Below are positions 44,061 through 53,200 of a stretch of DNA of 64,000 nt, in pieces (position 1 is the stretch's first letter; each line of letters starts with the position of its first letter). Made by a program: the position numbers and the translations under genes. The stretch covers positions 62,001 to 126,000 of the forward strand of contig JAWLBM010000007.1 of assembly GCA_041687675.1 (NCBI GenBank). The letters run 5' to 3'. The stretch comes from JAWLBM01 sp041687675. GTDB lineage: Bacteria; Pseudomonadota; Alphaproteobacteria; Rhizobiales; Pleomorphomonadaceae. The notes beneath the pieces were generated by a model, which was not told the origin of the DNA, searched no databases, and saw only the letters and a list, made by a program, of their open reading frames with translations.

Positions 44061-44126
44061 ACCGGCGCCCCGCCGATCCGCCCCCGGGGCGGCGCGGGGC
44101 GCGAGAACCCCGAGAAGGACCAACCC

Positions 44127-45065
44127 ATGAACGCCTCCGTCTTCCGCGGCTGCATGCCGGCCCTGATGACCCCCTGCACCGCCGACCGCCGGCCCGACTA
44201 CGACGCCCTGGTCCGCACCGGCCGGCGGCTGGTCGAGGCCGGGATGAGCGCCGTCGTCTACTGCGGCTCGATGGGCGACTGGCCGCTGCTCACCGACGCC
44301 GAGCGCCAGGAGGGCGTCGAGCGCCTCGTCCGCGCCGGGCTGCCGGTCGTCGTCGGCACCGGCGCCCAGAACCCCGCGGGCGCCGCCGCCCACGCCGCCC
44401 ATGCGGCGCGGGTCGGCGCGAAGGGGCTGATGATGATCCCGCGCGTGCTCTCCCGCGGCAGTTCGCTCGCCGCCCAGCAGGCCCATTTCGCCGGCATCCT
44501 CTCCGCCGCCCCCGACCTGCCGGCCGTCATCTACAACAGCCCCTACTACGGCTTCGCCACCCGCGCCGACCTCTTCGGGGAACTGCGCCGCGACCACCGC
44601 AACCTGGTCGGCTTCAAGGAGTTCGGCGGCCCGGAGGCGATGGCCTATGCGGCCGAGCACATCACCGGGGCCGACCCGGAGCTGATCCTGATGGTCGGCG
44701 TCGACACCGGCGTCTACCACGGCTTCGTCAACTGCGGCGCCCGCGGCGCGATCACCGGCATCGGCAACGTGCTGCCGCGGGAGGTGCTCCACCTCGTCCG
44801 CCTCTGCGAGGAGGCCCAGCGCGGCGACGCGCGATCGCGGCGCCTCGCCGGCGAACTGGAGGAGGCGCTCGCCGTGCTCTCCGGCTTCGACGAGGGGACC
44901 GACCTCGTCCTCTACTACAAGTACATGATGGTGCTGGAGGGCGACCCCGCCTACGAGCGCCACTTCGTCGAGAGCGATGCCCTGTCGGCGAGCCAGCGGC
45001 GCTATGCCGAGACCCAGCTCGCGCTGTTCAAGTCCTGGTACGCAGACTGGTCGAAGGAGTCCTGA
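44127..45065 (+). CDS. DapA-family (class I aldolase/lyase) protein
   Basis: The 312-residue TIM barrel has Schiff-base K164 (LVGFKEFGG) and the supporting Y136 (VIYNSPYYG). In hydroxyproline loci such proteins deaminate 1-pyrroline-4-hydroxy-2-carboxylate to 2-oxoglutarate semialdehyde, which is the likely role. A plain dihydrodipicolinate synthase is unlikely in this setting. The stop shares a base with the next start. Confidence 0.82.
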   Translation: MNASVFRGCMPALMTPCTADRRPDYDALVRTGRRLVEAGMSAVVYCGSMGDWPLLTDAERQEGVERLVRAGLPVVVGTGAQNPAGAAAHAAHAARVGAKGLMMIPRVLSRGSSLAAQQAHFAGILSAAPDLPAVIYNSPYYGFATRADLFGELRRDHRNLVGFKEFGGPEAMAYAAEHITGADPELILMVGVDTGVYHGFVNCGARGAITGIGNVLPREVLHLVRLCEEAQRGDARSRRLAGELEEALAVLSGFDEGTDLVLYYKYMMVLEGDPAYERHFVESDALSASQRRYAETQLALFKSWYADWSKES

Positions 45066-46012
45066 TGGCGATCAAGGTCGTCGATTCGCACACCGAGGGC
45101 GAGCCCACCCGGCTCGTCGTCTCTGGGTTCCCGGACCTCGGCGGCGGCAGCATGGCCGAGCGGCTCGGCCGCTTTCGCCGCGACCACGACCACCTGCGCC
45201 GGGCGATCGTGCTGGAGCCGCGCGGCCATGACGCGGTGGTCGGCGCCCTCCTCTGCGAGCCGTTGGACCCCGGCGCGGCGGCGGGACTGATCTTCTTCAA
45301 CAACGCCGGCTATCTCGGCATGTGCGGCCACGGTACCGTCGGCGCGGCGGTGACCCTCGCCTGGCTCGGCCGCCTCAAGCCCGGCCGGCACCGCTTCGAG
45401 ACGCCGGTCGGCGACGTTTCGGTCGAGCTCGTCTCGGCCAACGAGGCGGTCGTCGACAACGTCGAGAGCCACCGCCACGCCCGCGACGTCCGCCTCGACG
45501 TGCCCGGGATCGGCGAGGTCACCGGCGACGTCGCCTTCGGCGGCAACTGGTTCTTCCTCGTCAGGGAGGCTCCCGTGCCGGTGGAGTTCGCCCGCCTCGC
45601 CGACCTCACGGAGGCCGCCGGACGGGTGCGCGAGGCGCTCGCCCGCGCCGGCGTCACCGGGGCGGGTGGGGCCGAGATCGACCATGTCGAGTTCTTCGGC
45701 CCGCCGGCCTTTCCGGGGGCGCACAGCCGCAACTTCGTCCTCTGCCCGGGCGGCGCCTACGACCGCTCGCCCTGCGGCACCGGCTCCAGCGCCAAGCTCG
45801 CCTGCCTCGCCGCCGACGGCCGGCTGGCGCCCGGCGAAACCTGGGTGCAGGAGAGCATCATCGGCAGCCGCTTCGAGATGAGCTACCGCCCAAGCCCGGC
45901 CGGGGGCATCCTGCCGACGATCCGCGGACGCGCCTTCGTCGTCGCCGAGGCGACCCTCGTCCGCGACCCGGCCGACCCTTTCGCCGACGGGATCGCCGCC
46001 CCGGCCGCCTGA
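45065..46012 (+). CDS. Proline racemase family protein with Cys/Cys pair, probable 4-hydroxyproline 2-epimerase
   Basis: The 315-residue protein has C87 (LGMCGHGT) and C237 (RSPCGTGS), the intact two-base pair. The length and CGHGTVG context fit 4-hydroxyproline 2-epimerases more than proline racemases. It would convert trans-4-hydroxy-L-proline to the cis-D form for oxidation. No D-amino-acid oxidase or semialdehyde dehydrogenase gene is visible in the window, so the route is incomplete here. Confidence 0.85.
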   Translation: MAIKVVDSHTEGEPTRLVVSGFPDLGGGSMAERLGRFRRDHDHLRRAIVLEPRGHDAVVGALLCEPLDPGAAAGLIFFNNAGYLGMCGHGTVGAAVTLAWLGRLKPGRHRFETPVGDVSVELVSANEAVVDNVESHRHARDVRLDVPGIGEVTGDVAFGGNWFFLVREAPVPVEFARLADLTEAAGRVREALARAGVTGAGGAEIDHVEFFGPPAFPGAHSRNFVLCPGGAYDRSPCGTGSSAKLACLAADGRLAPGETWVQESIIGSRFEMSYRPSPAGGILPTIRGRAFVVAEATLVRDPADPFADGIAAPAA

Positions 46013-46032
46013 GGCCGTCGGCGGGTCCTCAG
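46009..46032. terminator. Short hairpin spanning two convergent stop codons
   Basis: CTGAGG (46009-46014) pairs with CCTCAG (46027-46032). It covers the stops of the epimerase and aldo/keto reductase genes, which are 16 bases apart. It is a weak, bidirectional candidate. Confidence 0.35.
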
Positions 46033-46847
46033 TCCCGGTCCCAGTCGGGGGCCAGGGCCGGGATCTGGACGACCCGGAGGTCGCGGGCCGAGAGCGCCGA
46101 GATGGCGGCCATGTCCGCCCCGGACAGCTCGAAGGCGAGCGCCTCGAGGTTGCGGACGGCGTTTTCGCGCCGGCGGGTCTGGCACATGGCCATGACGCCC
46201 TGCTGCAGGATCCAGCGGAGCACCACGGCCGAGGGGCTGCGGCCGACCCGGCCGGCGACCTCCTCGATCACCGGGTCGGCGAGAACCTTGCCGCGCGCCA
46301 GCGAGGAGTAGGCCGAGAGCCTCACCCCTGTCTCCCTCGCCGCCGCGAGGAGCCGCGACTGGTCGAGGTAGGGGTGGAACTCCACCTGGTCGCAGACGAG
46401 GCCCGGCACGAGCCGGCTTGCCCGGGCGAGTTGCCCGGCGGCGAAGTTGGAGACGCCCACATGGCGGGCGAGGCCGTCCGCGCGGGCGCGCGCGAGTTCC
46501 TCGAGCGCCGGCGCGAAGAGCGCGGGGTCCTTCGGCGGCCAGTGGATCAGGAGGAGGTCGACCTGATCCATCCCGAGCGTCGAGAGGCTCTCCTCGACCG
46601 ACGGCCGGAACCGTTCGGGGGCGAGGTTGTCCGGGTGCACCTTGGTCGCCAGGAAGAGATCCGACCGGGGCAGGCCGCAGCCGCGCACGGCCTCGCCGAC
46701 CGGCTCCTCGTTGCCGTACCACTGCGCCGTGTCGATGTGCCGGTAGCCGACCTCGATCGCCATCAGCGTCGCCTCCCGCGCCTCGGCCCCGGTCAGCGGG
46801 TAGGTGCCGTAGCCGAGCGGCGGGATGCCGGGTGGGAATGCGTCCAT
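46029..46847 (-). CDS. Aldo/keto reductase (2,5-diketogluconate reductase-like)
   Basis: This 272-residue AKR has the tetrad elements Asp and Tyr in YRHIDTAQWYGNE, Lys in TKVHPDN and His in LLIHWPPKD. It should reduce an aldehyde or ketone with NADPH. The ATG at 46847 follows GAGGAG. It lies 84 bases after the SDR gene on the same strand, so it is the third gene of the acyl-CoA dehydrogenase unit. Confidence 0.9.
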   Translation of the reverse strand: MDAFPPGIPPLGYGTYPLTGAEAREATLMAIEVGYRHIDTAQWYGNEEPVGEAVRGCGLPRSDLFLATKVHPDNLAPERFRPSVEESLSTLGMDQVDLLLIHWPPKDPALFAPALEELARARADGLARHVGVSNFAAGQLARASRLVPGLVCDQVEFHPYLDQSRLLAAARETGVRLSAYSSLARGKVLADPVIEEVAGRVGRSPSAVVLRWILQQGVMAMCQTRRRENAVRNLEALAFELSGADMAAISALSARDLRVVQIPALAPDWDRD

Positions 46848-46931
46848 GGTGGTCTCCTCGGGTGACGGGCCGGAGGCGGTCCGGGCGCCGCGGCTGCAAG
46901 CCGGTCCGCCGGCGGCGTTCCGGCCGGGGGC

Positions 46932-47705
46932 TCAGAACCGCTGGATCGTGAGGCCGCCGTCCGCCTGGACGGTCTGGCCGGTGGCGAAGGCGAAGCGCCC
47001 GGTGGCGAGCGCGACGGCGATCGAGGCGATGTCCTCCGGGCGGCCCATCCGCGGCGCCGGCGTGAGGCCATCGGCGATCCGCCGCCGGTATTCCTCCTGC
47101 ACCACTGCGGTCATCGGCGTCTCGATGATGCCGGGCTGGATGTCGTAGGCGCCGATCCCCTCCGGCGCGAGGCGGACCGCATAGAGCTTGGAAGCCATGG
47201 CGAGCCCGGCCTTGGAGACGCAGTACTCGCCGCGCAGGATGGACGCCGCCCGGGCGTTGGAGGACGACACGGTGATCACCGAATGGTGCAGCGCCGGCGG
47301 CCGCTCGCGGGAAACGAGGCGGCGGGCGAAGGCCTGGGTAAGGAAGAAGGTCCCCCGGGTGTTGACGGCGATGCAGCGGTCGAAGCTCTCCGGCGTCACC
47401 TCGAGGAGGTCGCCGCGGCTCAGCACCGACACGCCGGCGTTGTTGACGAGGGTCGTCAGCGGCCCGACGCCGGCCTCCGCCCGGTCGATGAGGTCCTCGT
47501 GGGCCTCGATCCGGGCGATGTCGCCGAAGACGGGCGCGGAGCGCACGCCCCTGGCGGCGACCGCCTCCGCCGTCGCCGCGAGGTCCGGGTCGCCCTCGAG
47601 GCCGTTCACCGCCACGGCGAAGCCGGCGTCGGCGAGCGCGAGGGCGATCGCCGCGCCGATGCCGCGGCCGCCGCCGGTGACCAGCACCGCCGGCCCGGCG
47701 GTCAC
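46932..47705 (-). CDS. Short-chain dehydrogenase/reductase (FabG-like 3-ketoacyl reductase family)
   Basis: The 257-residue SDR has a GGGRGIG nucleotide loop, NNAG, Ser in VITVSSSNARAA and the catalytic Tyr-x-x-x-Lys in YCVSKAG. GTG at 47705 is the start: its GTGA overlaps the acyl-CoA dehydrogenase stop by 4 bases. It probably oxidises or reduces a hydroxy/keto intermediate of the same route. Confidence 0.9.
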   Translation of the reverse strand: MTAGPAVLVTGGGRGIGAAIALALADAGFAVAVNGLEGDPDLAATAEAVAARGVRSAPVFGDIARIEAHEDLIDRAEAGVGPLTTLVNNAGVSVLSRGDLLEVTPESFDRCIAVNTRGTFFLTQAFARRLVSRERPPALHHSVITVSSSNARAASILRGEYCVSKAGLAMASKLYAVRLAPEGIGAYDIQPGIIETPMTAVVQEEYRRRIADGLTPAPRMGRPEDIASIAVALATGRFAFATGQTVQADGGLTIQRF

Positions 47706-48862
47706 GACCGCGCTCCGTTGCGCAGCAGGTCGCGGGCGATGATGGTGCGCTGGATCTGGTTGGTGCCCTCGTAGATCTGGGTGATCTTGGCGTCGCGGTA
47801 GAGGCGCTCCACCTCGAAGCCGCGGATGTAGCCGGAGCCGCCGAAGATCTGCACCGCGTCGGCGGTGCGCCGCACGGCCATGTCGCCGGCGAAGCACTTG
47901 GCCATGGAGCAGGCCGCCGTGGCCGGCTCGCCGGCGTCGAGCATCATCGCGGCCCGGTGCACCAGCGCCCGCGCCGCGGCGATGTCGGTCGCCATGTCGG
48001 CGAGCATCCACTGGATGCCCTGGTTGTCGGCGATCGGCGCGCCGAACTGGCGGCGCGTTGTGGCATAGTCCAGCGCCGCCTCGAGCCCGGCCTGGGCGAT
48101 GCCGACCGCGAGCGCGGCAATGCCGACGCGCCCCTTCTCGAGGACGCTCATCATCATGTGGAAGCCGCGCCCCTCCTCGCCGAGCAGGGCGTCGGCGGGG
48201 ATGCGCACGTCGTCGAAGGCGAGCGCGCCGACCTGGCTCGCCCGCTGGCCCATCTTGTGTTCCTTCGGGCCGCGCTCGACGCCGGGGGCGTCGAGGTCGA
48301 CGAGGAAGATGCTCATGCCCCGCCGGCCGGCGGCGGGATCGGTGCGCGCCAGCACGAAGCCGAGCTCGGCGACGGGGGCGTTGTGGATCCAGAGCTTCGA
48401 GCCGTTCAGCACCCAGTCGTCTCCGTCGCGCACGGCGGTGCTGCGAATCGCCGAGACGTCCGAGCCGGCGTCCGCCTCGGTGATGCAGTAGGCCGGGAAG
48501 GTCTCCGCCCGGACGAGGCCGGGAAGGTACTCCTCCTTCTGCTCGTCGGTGCCGTAGCGGGTGAGCAGCGTCGAGACGAGCTCGATGAGGCCGCACTGGT
48601 CGGCCACCGAGGCATAGCCTCGCGACAGCTCCTCCATGACGAGGGCATAGGCGAAGCTGTCGAGGCCGGCCCCGCCGTAGCCGTCGGGCACCGTGATCCC
48701 GAACAGCCCGAGCGCGCCCATCTTCCGGTAGAGGTCCACCGGGAAAGCCTCCGTCCGGTCGAGCTCCTCGGCCAGCGGACGGATCTCGGCGGCCGCGAAC
48801 TGGGCCGCCATCTCCCTGATGTCCCTGTAGATGTCCGCCGGGTGCTGCGGGATCTGAAGCAT
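47702..48862 (-). CDS. Acyl-CoA dehydrogenase
   Basis: The 386-residue FAD enzyme has AYCITEADAGSDVSAI, GSKLWIHNAPVAE and the catalytic base E365 in QIYEGTNQIQ, the medium/short-chain position. The ATG at 48862 follows GGAGGGAGG. It is first in a minus-strand unit with an SDR and an AKR. A TetR-type operator lies 56 bases upstream. The acyl substrate is unknown. Confidence 0.92.
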   Translation of the reverse strand: MLQIPQHPADIYRDIREMAAQFAAAEIRPLAEELDRTEAFPVDLYRKMGALGLFGITVPDGYGGAGLDSFAYALVMEELSRGYASVADQCGLIELVSTLLTRYGTDEQKEEYLPGLVRAETFPAYCITEADAGSDVSAIRSTAVRDGDDWVLNGSKLWIHNAPVAELGFVLARTDPAAGRRGMSIFLVDLDAPGVERGPKEHKMGQRASQVGALAFDDVRIPADALLGEEGRGFHMMMSVLEKGRVGIAALAVGIAQAGLEAALDYATTRRQFGAPIADNQGIQWMLADMATDIAAARALVHRAAMMLDAGEPATAACSMAKCFAGDMAVRRTADAVQIFGGSGYIRGFEVERLYRDAKITQIYEGTNQIQRTIIARDLLRNGARS

Positions 48863-48917
48863 GGTCTCGTCCTCCCTCCAGGGCGCGTTCGGCAAAAGGG
48901 CTCGACAGCCGGCGAGA

Positions 48918-48935
48918 AACTAACTATTTAGTTGA
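48918..48935. promoter_or_regulatory. TetR-type operator, copy 1 (acyl-CoA dehydrogenase / CoA-transferase)
   Basis: AACTAAC-TATT-TAGTTGA. It matches copies at 51351, 53149 and 59074 to the pattern AAC(T/G)AAC-N4-(T/C)AGTTNW. It lies between divergent genes. Confidence 0.75.
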
Positions 48936-49018
48936 TAACTCCGCTCGGCGGAGCGGTCAAGCACGGCCGGCGGGATGGCGTATCGGCGACCCGGCGGCTG
49001 CGTCCGAGGAGGGAGGCC

Positions 49019-50539
49019 ATGCCCGGTCCGTCGATCCTGCCCGGCCCCGAGGCGGTCGCCGCGCTGGTGCCCGACGGCGCCACCATCGCGATCTCCGGCT
49101 CCGGCGGCGGCCTGCTCGAGCCGGACGCGGTGCTCGCGGCGCTGGAGCGATCCTTCCTCGAGACCGGCCACCCGCGCGACCTCACCGTCGTCCACGCGCT
49201 CGGCATCGGCGACGGCAGGGCCACCGGGCTCAACCGCCTGGCGCACGAGGGCATGGTGCGCCGTGTGATCGGCGGCCACTGGAGCTGGTCGCCCGGCATG
49301 CAGCGGCTTGCGCGGGAGAACCTGATCGAGGCCTACAGCCTGCCGGCGGGGGTGATCTCCACCCTCCTGCGCGAGAGCGGCGCCGGCCGCCCCGGCGTGA
49401 TCACCCGGATCGGCCTCGGCACCTTCGTCGACCCGCTCCTCGACGGCGGCCGCTGCAACGCGCGCGCCCGCGACGACCTGGTCGAGCGGATCCGCATCGG
49501 CGGAGAGACCTTCCTGCGCTACCTGCCGATCAGGGTCGACGTCGGCATCGTCCGGGGCAGCTTCGTCGATGCCGCCGGCAACGTCTCGCTCGCCCGCGAA
49601 CCGGCGGACCTCGACGTCTACGCCGTGGCGCTTGCCGCCCACAACGGCGGCGGCCGGGTGATCGCCCAGGTACGCGAACACCGCCACGCGCCGACGCTGC
49701 CGATCCGTCTCGCCCGGATCCCAGGCGTGCTGGTCGATGCCGTGCTGGTCGCGCCCGGGCAGCGGCAGAGCGCCGTCACCGACGACGACCCGAGCCTCTC
49801 CGGCGAGGCGCGCGAGGCGCTCCAGGAGGCCCCGCCCCTGCCGACGGGCCTCAGGCGGCTGATCGCCGAGCGGGCGATGGCGGAACTCGGGCGGGCGCGC
49901 TCCGTCAACTTCGGCTTCGGCATCCCGGGCGGCATCCCCGCCCTCCTCGCCGAGCGGGGCGACCGCGACCACTGGGGAAGCGTCGAGCAGGGCCTGCACA
50001 ACGGCGACATGCTGGACGGCGCCATGTTCGGCACCGCGCGCAACGCCGACGCCATCGTCTCCTCGGTCGACCAGTTCGACTTCTACGCCGGCGGCGGCAT
50101 CGACGTCGCCTTCCTCGGCATGGGGGAGATGGACGCGGAGGGCAACGTGAACGTCTCGCGGCTCGGCGAGGACATCGTCGGGCCCGGCGGCTTCATCGAC
50201 ATCACCCAGTCCACCCCGAAGGTGGTGTTCTGCGGCGCCTTCGAGGCGCGCGGGCTGGAGGTCGAGGCCGGTCCGGGCGGCAAGCTCACGATCCTCGCGC
50301 CGGGGCGCCAGCCGAAGCTGGTGGAACGGGTGCGCCACGTCACCTTCTCCGGCGCCCAGGCGCGGGCGAACGGACAGGAGGTGCTCTACGTCACCGAGCG
50401 GGCCGTGTTCCGGCTCGGCGACAGCGCGGTGGAACTCGTCGAGCTGCGCCCGGGGGTGGACCTCGAGCGCGACGTCCTCGGGCGGATGGGATTCGTCCCG
50501 CAGGTGCGCCTCCCTCAGCCGATGCCGGCGGGAGCGTGA
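49019..50539 (+). CDS. Family I acyl-CoA/3-ketoacid CoA-transferase, fused alpha-beta form
   Basis: This 506-residue protein joins both subunit-type domains in one chain, like YdiF/Pct-type transferases. The catalytic Glu that forms the CoA thioester is E323 in GSVEQGLHNGD, preceded by NFGFGIPGGIPALL. The ATG at 49019 follows GAGGAGGGAGG; an earlier in-frame ATG would start before the operator. It would activate an organic acid by CoA transfer for the dehydrogenase encoded divergently. Confidence 0.9.
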   Translation: MPGPSILPGPEAVAALVPDGATIAISGSGGGLLEPDAVLAALERSFLETGHPRDLTVVHALGIGDGRATGLNRLAHEGMVRRVIGGHWSWSPGMQRLARENLIEAYSLPAGVISTLLRESGAGRPGVITRIGLGTFVDPLLDGGRCNARARDDLVERIRIGGETFLRYLPIRVDVGIVRGSFVDAAGNVSLAREPADLDVYAVALAAHNGGGRVIAQVREHRHAPTLPIRLARIPGVLVDAVLVAPGQRQSAVTDDDPSLSGEAREALQEAPPLPTGLRRLIAERAMAELGRARSVNFGFGIPGGIPALLAERGDRDHWGSVEQGLHNGDMLDGAMFGTARNADAIVSSVDQFDFYAGGGIDVAFLGMGEMDAEGNVNVSRLGEDIVGPGGFIDITQSTPKVVFCGAFEARGLEVEAGPGGKLTILAPGRQPKLVERVRHVTFSGAQARANGQEVLYVTERAVFRLGDSAVELVELRPGVDLERDVLGRMGFVPQVRLPQPMPAGA

Positions 50540-50563
50540 GCGATGCGGCGGCTTGCGCCCACC

Positions 50564-51211
50564 TCAGGCCTTCAGCAGCCGCAGCACCGTCTCGATGTTG
50601 AAGGCGAGCCGCGCCTCCAGCATCTCCTTCGTCATAAGGTCGCGCTCGTAGATGATCGAGCCCGTGAAGCGGTTGGTGAGATAGTAGTAGCCGATGGCGG
50701 CGATGGTGATGTTGAGCTGGACCGGATCGACGCCCGGGCGGAAGACGCCCGCCGCGACGCCCCGGTCGAGGATGTCCTGGACCAGCCCGATCAGCGGCCG
50801 GTGCATCTCCCGGATCGCCTCCGACCTGGCGAGGTGCTGGCCGCGGTGGAGGTTGGCGCTGTTGACCAGGGTGAGGAACTCGGGGTTGGCGAGGTAGTAG
50901 CGCCAGGTGAACTCGACCAGGTGGGTGATCGCCGCCGCCGGGTCCAGCTTGTCGAGGTCGAGCTTGCGCTCGGCGTTGCGGATGTCGGCGTAGGCCTCCT
51001 CCAGCACCGCGCTGAACAGGTCCTCCTTGCTGCCGAAGTAGTGGTAGATCATCCCCTTGTTGGCCTTGGCCTTGGCGGCGATGTCGTCGACCCGTGCGCC
51101 GGCGAGCCCGCGCTTGGCGAACTCCGCCTTGGCCGCCTTGAGGATCCGCCTCCTGGTGGCCTCGGGGTCCCGGGACCGGACCTCGCGCACGTCTTTGGTC
51201 ACCGCCACCAT
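50564..51211 (-). CDS. TetR-family regulator of the 46-59 kb regulon
   Basis: The 215-residue protein has a helix-turn-helix in VDDIAAKAKANKGMIYHYFGSKEDLFSAVL and a C-terminal ligand domain with DPVQLNITIAAIGYYYLTNRFTG. I chose ATG at 51211 (GAGG five bases upstream) over GTG at 51217. An operator copy lies between it and the divergent GMC gene, which suggests autorepression. The ligand is unknown but may be an acyl-CoA or the transported substrate. Confidence 0.88.
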   Translation of the reverse strand: MVAVTKDVREVRSRDPEATRRRILKAAKAEFAKRGLAGARVDDIAAKAKANKGMIYHYFGSKEDLFSAVLEEAYADIRNAERKLDLDKLDPAAAITHLVEFTWRYYLANPEFLTLVNSANLHRGQHLARSEAIREMHRPLIGLVQDILDRGVAAGVFRPGVDPVQLNITIAAIGYYYLTNRFTGSIIYERDLMTKEMLEARLAFNIETVLRLLKA

Positions 51212-51350
51212 CGCCACCTCGTCCGCTGTTCCCTGGCCTCCGATCGAGGCCGCCGGCGGCCCGCGGCCGGCCGGCGATCCGCATTGTTGAGAAGGTATTC
51301 GCGCCTCGCGTCAAGGTCTCACGGCCACGGGCGGCACGCAATGTTGAAAT

Positions 51351-51368
51351 AACGAACCAGTTAGTTAT
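51351..51368. promoter_or_regulatory. TetR-type operator, copy 2 (tetR / GMC oxidoreductase)
   Basis: AACGAAC-CAGT-TAGTTAT, 93 bases upstream of the GMC oxidoreductase ATG and 140 bases upstream of the tetR ATG. Confidence 0.75.
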
Positions 51369-51460
51369 AAGCTGGCCGCGGACGCTCCGGGGGAAGCTGT
51401 CGCGCCCGGGCAAGGTGGAGCGGCCGGAGCGCCCTCGAGCGGTCCGGCGGGGAGGACGGG

Positions 51461-53089
51461 ATGGTCGACTATATCGTCGTCGGCGGCGGCTCGGCGGGCT
51501 GCGTGATCGCGACGCGCCTGACGGAGGACAGGGACGTGTCCGTCCTGCTGCTCGAGGCCGGGCCGCGCGACACCAACCCCTACATCCACATGCCGGTCGG
51601 CTTCTTCAAGATGACCAGCGGGCCGCTGCTGTGGGGCTACCGCACCGCGCCGCAGAAGCACTGCTTCGACCGCGAGATGCTGTTTGCCCAGGCCAAGGTG
51701 CTGGGCGGCGGCGGCTCGATCAACGCCGAGGTGTTCACCCGCGGCGCGCCGCAGGACTACGACCGCTGGGCGAACGAGGAGGGCTGCGCCGGCTGGAGCT
51801 TTTCCGAGGTGCAGCCCTACTTCATCCGCTCCGAGGGCAACGACATCTTCGCCGGCCCGTGGCACGGGCGCGAGGGGCCGCTCGGCGTCTCGCAGATCCC
51901 CGATCCCCACCCGATGACCAAGCGCTTCGTCCAGGCCGCGCAGGAGGCCGGGCTGCCCTACAACCCGGACTTCAACGGCCCGAAGCCGGACGGCTGCGGC
52001 ATCTACCAGACCACCACGCGCGGCTACCGCCGCTGCTCGGCGGCGGTCGGCTACCTGAAGCCCGTGCTGTCGCGGCCGAACCTCACGGTCTGGACCGGCG
52101 TCACCACCACCCGGATCGTCGTCGAGAACCACCGGGCCGTCGGGGTCGAGGTCGTCCGCGAGGGCCGGCGCGAGGTGCTGCGGGCGGAGCGGGGCGTGGT
52201 GCTCTCCGCCGGCGCGATCGGCTCGCCGAAGCTGCTGATGCTCTCCGGCATCGGCCCGGCCGACCACCTGACGGCGCACGGGGTCGAGGTGCTGGTCGAC
52301 CAGCCCGCGGTCGGCGCCAACCTGCAGGACCACTTCGACGTCGACATCGTCAACGAGCTCAAGGGCCCGTGGAGCTTCGACAAGTACCAGAAGCCGCACT
52401 GGATGGTCTGGGCCGGGATCCAGTACGCCTTGTTCAAGTCCGGCCCGGTCGCCTCCAACATCGTCGAGGGCGGCGCCTTCTGGTACGCCGACAGGTCGGC
52501 GCCGCACCCGGACACCCAGTTCCACTTCCTCGCCGGCGCCGGCGTCGAGGCGGGGATCCCGCCGGTCGCCTCCGGCTCGGGGGTCACCCTCAACAGCTAC
52601 CTGCTCCGGCCGAGGAGCCGCGGCACCGTGCGGCTCGGCGGCGGCGACCCGGCGGACAAGCCGGTGATCGACCCGAACTACCTCGCCGAGCCCTACGACC
52701 TCGAAATGTCCGTGGAGGGGGTGCGGATCATGCGCGAGATCATGTCCCGCCCGGCCTTCCGCGACGTGCTGGCCGGCGAGCACTTCCCCGGCCCGGGCTG
52801 CAGCTCGAAGGCCGACCTCGAGACCTACGTCCGCAGGCACGGCCGGACGGCCTACCACCCGGTCGGCACCTGCCGGATGGGAAGCGACGCGGACGCGGTG
52901 GTCGACACCCGGCTCCGCCACCCTGCGATCGCCGGGCTGATGGTCGCCGACGCCTCGGTGATGCCGAGCCTGATGAGCTCCAACACCAACGCGGCGGCCA
53001 TCATGATCGGCGAGCGCGCGGCGGACTTCCTGAAGGCCGGGGCGCTGGCCAGGAGCGGCGGCGCCGAGGCCAGCCTCGCCCTCGCCTGA
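51461..53089 (+). CDS. GMC-family FAD oxidoreductase (choline dehydrogenase-like)
   Basis: The 542-residue flavoprotein has the ADP-binding loop VVGGGSAGCVIATRL and GGGGSINAEVFTRGAPQDYDRW. At the C-terminus it has the catalytic His region HPVGTCRMG and SSNTNAAAIMIGERAADFL. It should oxidise an alcohol or sugar hydroxyl. The ATG follows GGGGAGGACGGG. It is placed between the regulator and a sugar-type transporter, both sharing the operator. Confidence 0.92.
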   Translation: MVDYIVVGGGSAGCVIATRLTEDRDVSVLLLEAGPRDTNPYIHMPVGFFKMTSGPLLWGYRTAPQKHCFDREMLFAQAKVLGGGGSINAEVFTRGAPQDYDRWANEEGCAGWSFSEVQPYFIRSEGNDIFAGPWHGREGPLGVSQIPDPHPMTKRFVQAAQEAGLPYNPDFNGPKPDGCGIYQTTTRGYRRCSAAVGYLKPVLSRPNLTVWTGVTTTRIVVENHRAVGVEVVREGRREVLRAERGVVLSAGAIGSPKLLMLSGIGPADHLTAHGVEVLVDQPAVGANLQDHFDVDIVNELKGPWSFDKYQKPHWMVWAGIQYALFKSGPVASNIVEGGAFWYADRSAPHPDTQFHFLAGAGVEAGIPPVASGSGVTLNSYLLRPRSRGTVRLGGGDPADKPVIDPNYLAEPYDLEMSVEGVRIMREIMSRPAFRDVLAGEHFPGPGCSSKADLETYVRRHGRTAYHPVGTCRMGSDADAVVDTRLRHPAIAGLMVADASVMPSLMSSNTNAAAIMIGERAADFLKAGALARSGGAEASLALA

Positions 53090-53148
53090 CCGGGGCGGGC
53101 GAGAAAAGACGGCGATTCGCTTGTCAACCGCCGACGCCGAGTTTATAA

Positions 53149-53166
53149 ATAACTGGTTGGTTAGTT
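53149..53166. promoter_or_regulatory. TetR-type operator, copy 3 (second Rbs-type transporter)
   Basis: The minus strand reads AACTAAC-CAAC-CAGTTAT, ending 35 bases before the binding-protein ATG. Confidence 0.75.
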
Positions 53167-53200
53167 AGCCGCGGGGGAGCGGCAACGGGAGGAAAGAGCA

